Shown in pieces: positions 7,862-17,900 of a stretch of DNA of 31,469 bases. Both the position numbers and the translations under genes were made by a program. Position 1 is the first letter of the stretch; every line of letters begins with the position of its first letter. Below the pieces are notes generated by a model that made no database searches, was not told the DNA's origin, and worked only from the letters and a program-made list of their open reading frames with translations. The stretch covers positions 1-31,469 of the IMG/VR virus record IMGVR_UViG_3300035145_002818. One strand, written 5' to 3'. This DNA comes from a virus.

Positions 7862-7872
7862 GTAAATACGTT

Positions 7873-8316
7873 ATGGCTACAAATGACAAACCTTTATACA
7901 AAAGTATTACAGTAAGAGCGGCAAACGACGACGAAACACCTGTGACAAGCAAAAAATACAAAGGTATAAGCACAGTTAACAATTCCCCAGGTAGCTTTAA
8001 TTTATACGATATTGGTTTGATAAAACAAGACATTGTTAATCATTTTCATATACGCCAAGGTGAAAAACTCGAGAACCCTACATTTGGCACAATTATATGG
8101 GATATATTATTTGAACCTTTAACTGATGGCCTTAGAGATGCTATTATACAAAATGTTACAGAAATTATCAACTATGATCCAAGAGTTAGTGTAGATAGTA
8201 TTACTGTTGATACCTATGAAAGCGGTATACAAATTGACTGTTCTTTAACATATTTGCCTTACAGTATTAGTGAAACTATGAGGCTTAAATTTGATCAAAG
8301 TGCGGGACTAATTTAA
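7873..8316 (+). CDS. gp25: gp25-like baseplate wedge subunit
   Basis: The 147-aa protein fits the GPW/gp25 family, small wedge subunits that contact the sheath and help trigger contraction. The conserved region is FNLYDIGLIKQDIVNHFHIR, GEKLENPTFGTIIWDILFEP and VTEIINYDPRVSV (about residues 40-117). YDPRV is the local form of the family's characteristic EPR-like loop. T4 gp25 is 132 aa, so the length is normal. The start is 11 nt after the previous stop with no strong SD, which suggests coupling. After its stop, 51 nt separate it from gp6 and include a late-type promoter. Confidence 0.85.
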   Translation: MATNDKPLYKSITVRAANDDETPVTSKKYKGISTVNNSPGSFNLYDIGLIKQDIVNHFHIRQGEKLENPTFGTIIWDILFEPLTDGLRDAIIQNVTEIINYDPRVSVDSITVDTYESGIQIDCSLTYLPYSISETMRLKFDQSAGLI

Positions 8317-8336
8317 GTACGCACTTTATTAAATCA

Positions 8337-8358
8337 CATAAATATTACAAAGTGAGGA
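8337..8358 (+). promoter_or_regulatory. T4-late-type promoter and SD for gp6
   Basis: CATAAATA at 8337-8344 matches seven of eight bases of the T4 late element TATAAATA. The ribosome site GAGG lies at 8354-8357 and the ATG at 8368, giving a leader of about 17 nt. This is one of the few genuine intergenic gaps in the window (8317-8367), as expected for a promoter. Confidence 0.7.
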
Positions 8359-8367
8359 CAGTGCAAT

Positions 8368-11300
8368 ATGTCAAGTACAGAACGTCAAAATAGACTTCTC
8401 TTAGCAGAAGATTGGAAAACAATATATCAGAGTTTCAAATACGCTGATTTTCAAAGTTATGACTTTGATAATTTACGTAGAACAATGATAAGCTACATTC
8501 GTCAAAATTATCCAGAAGATTTCAACGACTATATTGAAAGCAGTGAATACCTTGCACTGATTGACTTAATTGCTTTCCTTGGTCAAAACCTTGCATTCCG
8601 TACTGACTTAAATGCACGTGAAAATTTTATTGAAGTTGCTGAACGTAGAGAAAGTATTCTCCGCTTGGCAAGATTAATTAGCTACAATGCTAAAAGAAAT
8701 CAAGCAGCAAACGGCTTGTTAAAAATAGAAAGTATTAGCACTACAGAAGATGTTGTTGACAGTAACGGTAATAACTTATCAAATCAAAGTATTATATGGA
8801 ATGATGGTACAAACCCTAACTGGTACGAACAATTTGTCAAAGTATTAAATGCTTCTCTACCAGTAAGCACAGCTTTTGGCAGACCTATCAAAAAAGCATC
8901 TATAAATGGTGTTGCTACTGAACAATATAGATTCAATGGTATTAATACAGATATACCGAGTTTTACTTTTAGTAAACAAATAAACAGCATAAGCACACAA
9001 TTTGAAATTGTTAGCACAGGTATTGATACAGACACAAATACTCTAATTGAAGAAGATCCTTTGCCAGGTAACAAAATGGCGTTTGTTTATAGAGACAATG
9101 GACAAGGTGCAGGTAGTGCAAATAGTGGATTTTTTATGCACTTTAGACAAGGTGTTCTTAAGAATAATACTTTTGATGTTACAAGTAATACTCCTAATAC
9201 AGTAGTTAATATTGACACAGATAATATTAATGATACTGACGTTTGGCTTTACAAATTAGACAAGCAAGGAAATGAAGAATCGTTATGGACAAAAGTTGAT
9301 GCTGTAGAAGGCAACAACGTAATTTATAATAGTGTGTCAAAAGGTATACGTGACATATATGCAATTCAAACAAGAATAGAAGATAGAATTAGTTTAATAT
9401 TTGCCGATGGTGTTTTTGGAAATATTCCAAAAGGTAATTTTAAGGTATATTACAGAACAAGTAAAAATTTAGATTTTAGAATTAATCCTAGCGATTTAAT
9501 AGGCATTAATGTACAAATACCATATATTGATAGAACAAATAAAGAGCAAACACTAAATCTAGTTTTAGAATTAAAAAGTGTTGTAGAAAATAGTTCAACT
9601 AGCGAAACAAATGAAAGTATTAAAAGTGTTGCACCTAGTACATATTATACACAAAACAGATTAATAACTGGAGAAGATTATAATATAGGAACACTAGGTG
9701 TTAATCAGCAAATTATAAAAACAAAAGCAATCAACAGAACCAGTAGCGGTATAAGTAGATATTATGATTTAAGAGATGCAACTGGAAAATATAGCAATAT
9801 ACTTATGTATGGCGATGACGGTGTAATTTTTAGTGAAGAATTTAACGAATTAGATAGTTTTGAATTCATTACTAGAACTGATGTCGAAGCTGTTATAAAC
9901 AATACAATTATACCAAAAATAAAAACAGCAAATATAAAAAATTATTACTATGAAAATTTTCCAAGAAATACAAGTATAACAAATCTTAATTTGACATGGA
10001 ATCAAACAACTACAGGCACAAATATTACAACTGGTTATTTTACTGATTTGTATAGTCTGCCTGTAACAGTTAGTTCGTTTACACAAGGTTTACCAAAATA
10101 CATTGAACCAGAAGCTCTTATAAAATTTGTTGCCCCAACAGGTAAACATTTTATGACAACTGATAACAATAGACTTATGGATGGAGATGCTGATCACCCT
10201 GGTGCAGCTACTTATATTTGGAGTAAAGTTATAAGTGTAGATGAAGGTGGTACTGTTATTGATGCCTCCACAGGATTAGGTCCTATAGTATTTAATGATG
10301 TGATTCCAAATGGTGTAACTGTTGCTGAAATTATTTCTCCTATTGTAGGAACATTTACAAGTGACTTAACTGTTCAAATAGTAGATCAAGTATTTGCTTA
10401 TAAAACTTTTGGTATAAGATATGATGTGGATTCAAGACAGTGGAAAATAGTCTACAACACTAATCTTAATACAGTTGATGATTTTACTTTAGGAAAGCAA
10501 GGAGATAACACTAATCAACAACTAGATGCTAGTTGGTTAATGTTATTTGAAACAAACGGAGAAAAATATACAATAACAACACGTAGTTTCCGTTATGTGT
10601 TTGAAAGCGATGATGAAATACGTTTTTATCATGATAGTACTGATAGAATCTATGATAGTAAAACTGGAAAAATTGTTAAAGATAGTATAACAATATTGAG
10701 CAATAATAATCAACCCGACAGCCTAAGTGCATTTACACAAGATTGGCCGTGGCAAGTTGTTAAAGAATACAGAGACACTGACGGATATGTAGATAACAAA
10801 AAGTTAGAAGTTGGTTTTTTTGATAGTGATGATGACGGGGTTATTGATGATCCAGACACTTTCAGACACATTGTTGAACCTACAGTTTCGCCAACTACAA
10901 AATATGTTTTTGCAAAAAAATATACAAGAAACGGCACTGAAGTATATGATTATATTGATGCTAGTACAGAAAATATAGTTGTGCCTTTGTTAGGCGATCC
11001 TGGACCTATTACATCGTATGCAGATGGAACAATAATATACAATTATAAAAAAGATTTATTTTACACTGTAGATATTACAAACAATCAATTTGTTTTGAAT
11101 ACAAATTATAAAGTTTATACTGGTAGAGATAAAATAAAATTTGGTTATAGTCATGCTGCAAATGAAAACAGAAGAATAGATCCTAGCAGTTCAAATATTA
11201 TGGATGTGTACATGTTGACAAAAACATACGACACAAATTATAGAAAATATCTAAGTGGAGAAATTACAGAAGTTGTACTACCACCTAGCAGCGATAGTCT

Positions 11301-11907
11301 ATTTCAAAGTTATGGAGCAGACATTGCACAGATAAAAAGTATAAGTGATGAAGTAATTTATCATCCGGTAAAATATAAGCCATTATTTGGCAGTAAAGCA
11401 GGTAGTAATTTGCAAGCAGTATTTAAGATAGTTAAAAATCCTGGAAGAGTTGTTAACGATAACGACATAAAAACAAGAGTTATAGATGCAGTCAATGAAT
11501 ATTTTGCATTAGAAAATTGGGACTTTGGTGAAACATTTTATTTTAGTGAATTAGCAGCGTATATTGTAAAACAAGTTGCTCCTGATCTAAGTAGTATTGT
11601 TTTAGTTCCAAGACAAGAATCACAAAGTTTTGGAAGCATGTATGAAATTAAAAGCGAAAACGATGAAATTTTTATAAGTGCTGCAACAGTTGAGGATGTC
11701 GAAGTTATTGATGCAATTACAGCAAGTAGATTAAAAGCTACAGGTTCTGTAATTACTAGCGATGATGTACTTAACACCGGTGTACAAAGCAGTGAATCAG
11801 CAACTACAGTCATTATTGGAAGCTCAAGTAGTTCAAGTAGCAGTTCAAGCAGCAGTTCAAGTAGCAGTTCAGGAAGCTCATCCGGCGGCGGAGGATATGG
11901 ATACTAA
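8368..11907 (+). CDS. gp6: gp6-like baseplate wedge protein, enlarged, poly-Ser tail
   Basis: The 1,179-aa protein is the wedge scaffold gp6 (baseplate J-like family), which dimerises around the hub to form the inner ring. The N-terminus is highly typical: DWKTIYQSFKYADFQSYDFD, later YLALIDLIAFLGQNLAFRTD and RRESILRLARLISYNAKRN (about residues 16-115). The conserved C-terminal domain is at about 1005-1082 (KPLFGSKAGSNLQAVFKIVK, later FYFSELAAYIVKQVAPDL). T4 gp6 is 660 aa, so several hundred residues, mostly between about 540 and 1000, are additional. The last 28 residues are 17 serines, then G, three serines and GGGGYGY. The stop overlaps the start of the next gene (TAATG at 11905-11909), and the Gly codons at 11890-11895 double as its ribosome site. 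Confidence 0.88.
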   Translation: MSSTERQNRLLLAEDWKTIYQSFKYADFQSYDFDNLRRTMISYIRQNYPEDFNDYIESSEYLALIDLIAFLGQNLAFRTDLNARENFIEVAERRESILRLARLISYNAKRNQAANGLLKIESISTTEDVVDSNGNNLSNQSIIWNDGTNPNWYEQFVKVLNASLPVSTAFGRPIKKASINGVATEQYRFNGINTDIPSFTFSKQINSISTQFEIVSTGIDTDTNTLIEEDPLPGNKMAFVYRDNGQGAGSANSGFFMHFRQGVLKNNTFDVTSNTPNTVVNIDTDNINDTDVWLYKLDKQGNEESLWTKVDAVEGNNVIYNSVSKGIRDIYAIQTRIEDRISLIFADGVFGNIPKGNFKVYYRTSKNLDFRINPSDLIGINVQIPYIDRTNKEQTLNLVLELKSVVENSSTSETNESIKSVAPSTYYTQNRLITGEDYNIGTLGVNQQIIKTKAINRTSSGISRYYDLRDATGKYSNILMYGDDGVIFSEEFNELDSFEFITRTDVEAVINNTIIPKIKTANIKNYYYENFPRNTSITNLNLTWNQTTTGTNITTGYFTDLYSLPVTVSSFTQGLPKYIEPEALIKFVAPTGKHFMTTDNNRLMDGDADHPGAATYIWSKVISVDEGGTVIDASTGLGPIVFNDVIPNGVTVAEIISPIVGTFTSDLTVQIVDQVFAYKTFGIRYDVDSRQWKIVYNTNLNTVDDFTLGKQGDNTNQQLDASWLMLFETNGEKYTITTRSFRYVFESDDEIRFYHDSTDRIYDSKTGKIVKDSITILSNNNQPDSLSAFTQDWPWQVVKEYRDTDGYVDNKKLEVGFFDSDDDGVIDDPDTFRHIVEPTVSPTTKYVFAKKYTRNGTEVYDYIDASTENIVVPLLGDPGPITSYADGTIIYNYKKDLFYTVDITNNQFVLNTNYKVYTGRDKIKFGYSHAANENRRIDPSSSNIMDVYMLTKTYDTNYRKYLSGEITEVVLPPSSDSLFQSYGADIAQIKSISDEVIYHPVKYKPLFGSKAGSNLQAVFKIVKNPGRVVNDNDIKTRVIDAVNEYFALENWDFGETFYFSELAAYIVKQVAPDLSSIVLVPRQESQSFGSMYEIKSENDEIFISAATVEDVEVIDAITASRLKATGSVITSDDVLNTGVQSSESATTVIIGSSSSSSSSSSSSSSSSSGSSSGGGGYGY
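11821..11883 (+). repeat. Serine-codon repeat tract (12-bp unit)
   Basis: A run of AGT, AGC and TCA codons gives 17 consecutive serines (residues 1152-1168 of gp6). Three tandem 12-bp units of AGTAGCAGTTCA or a one-base variant occupy 11836-11847, 11848-11859 and 11860-11871, preceded by a shorter relic. The tract ends at the Gly-rich codons that contain the next gene's ribosome site. Confidence 0.85.
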
Positions 11908-14900
11908 TGGCATACGAAGACGATCAACAAGAATATCCTTTACCAACAGGAGATTCTAACACAGGCAAAAGTGCAAACTTTTTGCCAAGATATTTTAGAA
12001 CTGATCCTAATAAAAAGTTTTTAGGTAGCACTATAGATCAAGTTACAACACCGGGTGTAGTTGAAAAAATTAATGCGTTTGCTGGACGTAGAGAAGCAAA
12101 AGCTGTAAAATCAACAGATACGTATTTGCCAGATGTAAGTGCTAATAGAGAAAACTATCAATTAGAACCAGCAGTGGTAATCAAGGACAACATAGGTAAT
12201 GTTGAGTTTTACAAAGACTACAATGATTATATAGGACAATTATCAACACTAAGATCAACTACAAAAGATCATAGTTTGCTAAACAGACAAGAATTCTATG
12301 CATGGGATCCACATGTTGATTGGGACAAATTTACAAACTTTAGAGAGTATTACTGGTTACCAAATGGACCACAAGAAGTACCAGTAAGAGGACAAAGTTT
12401 ACAAGTACAAAGCACATACACAATTACAACTGTAACAGATGACGATAATGTTGCTTATCTGTTTACACCAAATGGATTGTCAAGAAATCCTACATTGAAA
12501 TTGTACAGAGGACAGACATATAGATTTGAAATTGATTGTCCAGGACATCCAATAAGCATTGCAATCAGTAGAGCTTTTCAGCCAGCAGTAGACGTTGTTG
12601 ATAGTAGTTTGATTACCACATTATATGAAGATGGTGTAGAAATCACAGACGACGATACTGGTGTACTTAAAGATCGAGCATATGCTATAGACGAAGGCTT
12701 TGTAGAAAAAGGTGTGTTAGAATTTACCGTTCCAATGAATGCACCAGAAACACTTTATTACATAAGTCAAACAGATATAAACACAAGCGGTGTGTTTAAT
12801 ATTTTTGATATTGAAGAAAATTCTCAAATAGATGTAGAAACAGAAATACTAGGTAAAAAAACTTATCGTACAAGCGAAGGTTGGGATTTTTCAAATGGTA
12901 TGAAAGTATACTTTCAAGGAAATGTAACACCAGAAAGTTATGAACAAGGATTGTATTATGTAGAAGGTGTTGGCACAGGTATAAAACTTGTTCCATTAAG
13001 TGACTTATCTGTACCTGCTATCTTTACACAAGACACACTTATTCCTTTTGATACAAATGGATTTGATAGAGTACCTTTTAGTGATGCAAAAAGTTTTGCA
13101 GGAACAAAAGATTACATTTGTGTTAACAGAGGAGATGATAGTAAAAATGGTTGGTCAAGATATAACCGTTGGTTCCACAAAGACGTTATAGAACTAAGTG
13201 CTTCTTTGAATAAACAAGATTCTGATCTTGATGAATCATTTAGAGCAAAACGTCCTATTATTGAATTTGAGCCTAATTTGCGTTTGTACAACCATGGAGC
13301 AAAAGCAAAATTATCTGTAGATTTAGTTGATACATTTACAAAAGATGTTTTTAGTACAATTGAAGGTCAGACTGGATATAATATTGATGGTATTGATATA
13401 GTTGAAGGTATGCGTATATTGTTTACAGCAGATCCTGACTCTTTAGTAAATGGTAAAATTTATGAAGTTAAATTTATACTACACACAAACACTACACAAA
13501 TTAGTTTAGTAGAAACAAGCGATACTAATCCTGTCACAGATGAAACTGTGCTTGTAAAAGATGGTACTAAAAATGCTGGAAAAATGTTTTGGTACAATGG
13601 TACCGAATGGCTAGCAGCACAAGATAAAACAGCAATAAATCAAGCACCAAAATTTGATTTGTATGATAGCAACGGATACAGCATTGGAGATGAAACATAT
13701 TACCCTGCTAATGATTTTAGCGGTAACCGTATTTTCAGTTATCGTGTTGGATCAGGCACAAATGATCCTGAACTTGGATTTCCTTTATCATACAAAAATA
13801 TCAACAATGTTGGTGATATTGTTTTTGACTTTAATCTACTTACACAAAAATATGAATATGAATTAAACAATGCTGTAATTTATATAAACAGTGACGAATT
13901 ATTTTTGAAAAAAACAAAAAATGATTCAGAATATTATTGTAATGCCTGGACAAAAGCAAATGAATTAAGTAGCCAGTACGTGATTAGAAAATATACTGGT
14001 GACGATATGGTAAATCGTTTCCCAATTGATGTGTACAAAAACAGTGCTAATTTAACCGATTTAGCATGTAAAGTTTTTGTTAATAACAAATTCTTAGTCC
14101 AAGGTGTTGATTGGAATTTTGTTGACGATTTAGATATTAGAAAAGTAAATCTTGTAAATGAATTAGAATCCGAAGACGTCATAATAATAAAAACAAAAAG
14201 CAGTGCTGAAAAAACAAATCAAGGTCATTATGAAATACCATATAATTTAGAAAGAAATCCTCTAAATAATAATCTTACTGAATTTACTTTAGGACAAGTA
14301 AATGATCATGTTGATGGAATGATTGTAGAGATTCCTGGATTCAACGGCATGCAACCTGGACCTAGTAATTTAAGAGATCTAGGCGAAGTCAGCAAATATG
14401 GAAGAAAATTTTTACAACATAGTGGTCCTATCAATTTATCATTATATCATCTGATTGATAAGCAAGCAAATGTAGTAAAGGCTATTAGGTTAGCAAAAAC
14501 AGAATATAGTAAATTCAAAAGAGATCTAATTTCAGCAGCAGGTGCAAGTTCTTTTGTAGGAAGTGCAAAAGAGCATCTAGATTTACTTTTAGTTGATCTA
14601 ACAAACAGCAAAACAAAAAGCATGCCATTTTATAGCACAGATATGCTTGCATTTGGCGGTAATAAACTTTTAGAATATAATGTTGTTGATGATAGGATTA
14701 ATTTTTATGCATTGTCACAAGTTTTTAATATAAACACTGTGAGCAAAAAATCTGTGTTAGTATATCTAAATGACATTCAACTAACATATGGTATAGATTA
14801 TACATTTACTGATAACGGTTTTGTAGATATTTCTGCAACAAAACAAGTTGATGATGTTATAAAAATATACGAATATGAAAATACAGAAGGTTGTTTTGTT

Positions 14901-17900
14901 CCTCAAACACCAACTAAGTTAGGATTATATCCTGCTTATGCTCCAACGATGGAGGTAGATAACAGTTATTCAAATGCTACTAATGTTATTAGAGGACATG
15001 ATGGAAGTATTACTGTTGCATATAATGATTATAGAGATGAAATACTTTTAGAATTTGAAAAAAGAATTTACAATAACCTAAAAGTCAGCTATGACGAAAA
15101 TGTATTCTGTGTACATGATTTTATAGAAGGCAACTATAGAAAATCAAACATAGATAAAAAATCTATGGACAAAATATTAATAAGTGATTTTATTAAATGG
15201 CTGCCTTTGGTAGGAAATCCAGATTATACATCTAATGATTTTATTGCACAAGGAGACGGCTTTACTTACAATTACAGTAGAAGTATAAGCCCAACAGGAG
15301 AAAAATTACCTGGTGGCTGGCGTGCTGTTTATAAAATGGCTTATGATACAGACAGACCGCATATGACTCCTTGGGAAATGCTAGGTATCAGTGTCAAACC
15401 AAGTTGGTGGGAAACACAATATGGTCCTGCACCATATACAAGTGATAATCTTGTTATGTGGAAAGATATTGAAAAAGGATATGTAAAAGAGCCAGGAAAA
15501 CCTATAGTTGTAAAAAATAAATTTGTTAGACCTAACTTAACAAAACATTTGCCTGTAAATCCATATGGGCAACTTGTTGATCCTTTGCAAAGTGGTTACG
15601 CAAAAGAATTCAGTTATGCAACAATGAGAAATGACTTTTTCAAGTTTGGTGACGAAGCGCCTATTGAAACAGCATGGAGACGTAGTAGCGATTATGCATT
15701 TAGTTTGTTAGTTGCTATGATTTTGAATAGACCATCTCAAGTGTTTGCTATAGGATTTGATCGTTCAAGAACAACAAGAAATTTAGCAGGCAATTATACC
15801 TACAACAATAAAAAAGCAATTAGAGCTGTTGATTTAGTTTTTCCTAAAACAAAAACTAACAGCATTGTGAATCAAACAGTAGGATTAATAAATTATATAG
15901 AAAATTATCTTACATCGAATATTGATGCAAATTATGAAAGATATATCAATCGTATTACAAATATTAATTCACAAATGGGTTTCAAACTCGGCGGCTTTGC
16001 AGACAAAGATAAATTAAAACTTGTTCTAGATAGTAGAACCCCACTTAATGCAGGCAATGTTTTTGTACCTCAAGAAAATTATAAAATATTCTTAAACACT
16101 AGTAGTGCTAATGAAATAGTATCTTATAGTGGATTAATTATTGAAAAATTAAGTAAAGGATATAAAGTTTCTGGGTATGATAAAGAAGACCCGTTTTTTG
16201 AAATATATAAACCTTTTGAAAGTGCTAATGACAGTGCAATTAATGTAGGCGGTATTAGTGATAGTTTTATAGAATGGTCAGAAGATAAAACTCTTGTAGC
16301 TGGAAAAATTGTCAAGTATAATAATAGATTTTTTAGAGTCAACGAAAACCATGTTTCTACAGAAACATTTGATCCTTCATTTTATTCGCAACTAAGCGAA
16401 TTACCAATTACAGGTGGTGCAACTGCATTAATTAGAAAAAGATTTTCTACAGAAAAAACTACTTTAGATTATGGAACAGTGTTGACTGATAAACAAGATG
16501 TTGTAGATTTTATATTAGGATATGAAAAATGTTTACTTGAAAAAGGATTCACTTTTGATTATAATAATAGAGAAACGCAATCTATTGAGGATTTTATTTT
16601 AGCAATAAAAGAATTTTTGTTTTGGACTACACAGAATTGGGCTACAAATAGTATAATAGTTCTAAGTCCAGGTGCAAATAAACTTAAATTTAACAGAGAC
16701 TTTTATGTTGTTGATAATATTTTTGATAACTTTTATGATTTAGAAGTTTTGAAAGCAGACTCTGCTAAATTAAAAGGATCTTTTACTAATATTCAAAGGG
16801 ATAACACAAATCAATTTGGTATCCTGCCTCAAGCAAGTGCAGAAGGAATATATTTTGTAAAATTACCATTAGTGCAAAAAGAACATGTTGTACTAATAGA
16901 CAACACAACTGTTTTCAATGATACAATATACGATCCAGAACCGGGTTATAGACAAGAACGTATTAAAATTGTTGGCTATAGAACTGACAATTGGAACGGA
17001 AGCCTTAATATACCTGGATTTACATATGACGAAGCTCTTGTAACAGAATGGGAATCTTGGAAAGATTATTTTATTGGTGAACTAGTAAAATACAAACAAT
17101 TTTATTATACCGCTACTGTAACTCATAGTGGTACAGAAGAATTTAATTTTAACAATTGGAATCAATTATCTAAACGTCCTGAAAGTACATTGTTACCAAA
17201 CTGGGATTATAGAGCTAACCAGTTTACAGATTTTTATGATTTAGATACTGATAACTTTGATAGCGAACAACAACGTTTGGCACAGCATTTAATAGGATAT
17301 CAAAAACGTCAATATTTAGAAAATATTATTAATGATGATGTAGCACAATACAAATTCTATCAAGGTATGATTCAAGACAAAGGTACTAAAAACTCACTTA
17401 CCAAGTTGTTTGATAAGTTAGGAGATGCTGACAAAGATAGTTTAGAATTTTATGAAGAATGGGCTATTAGAGTTGGACAATATGGTGCTACAGATAGTTT
17501 TGATGAAGTTGAATATCAATTAGATGAAAAGAAATTTAGAATAGAACCACAAACTGTTGAACTTGTAAATACTGTTGATCAAACAAGAACTGATTTGGTA
17601 TATCAATATCCTAAAGCAGATGTATATCTGAAAACAAGTGATTATAATCATGCACCATTTCCAACAAGTGCAAGTTTAGATGAATACACAAAGACAGGCG
17701 GCTATGTTGCACTTGATCAAGTAAACTTCTTAGCACGTAGTCTTACTGATATTTTAAGTTTTGATATAAACACAGTTGATCTAGATACTTATATTTGGGT
17801 TCCTGAAGTTCAACAAAGTTGGAATGTTTACAAACATATACAATCACCTGCACGTATTAACAAAATTGAAAAAAGCGATTTAGGCTTTACTGCAACTTTT

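Noticed and set aside
7859-7872. GTAAATA motif just before gp25, possible late promoter
   Set aside because: It ends only 4 nt before the ATG, so a transcript starting about 6 nt downstream would miss the start codon and have no SD. The other late motifs end 16-23 nt before ATG.
11821-11883. Serine repeat as a sequencing or assembly error
   Set aside because: The tract is in frame, uses mixed serine codons and leads into a sensible Gly-rich end with a correct stop/start overlap. An artefact would more likely break the frame.
11762-11959. Overlapping +frame ORF of 65 codons across the gp6 end
   Set aside because: It is a frame shadow of the serine repeat (VQVAVQAAV) spanning two well-supported genes, with no SD.
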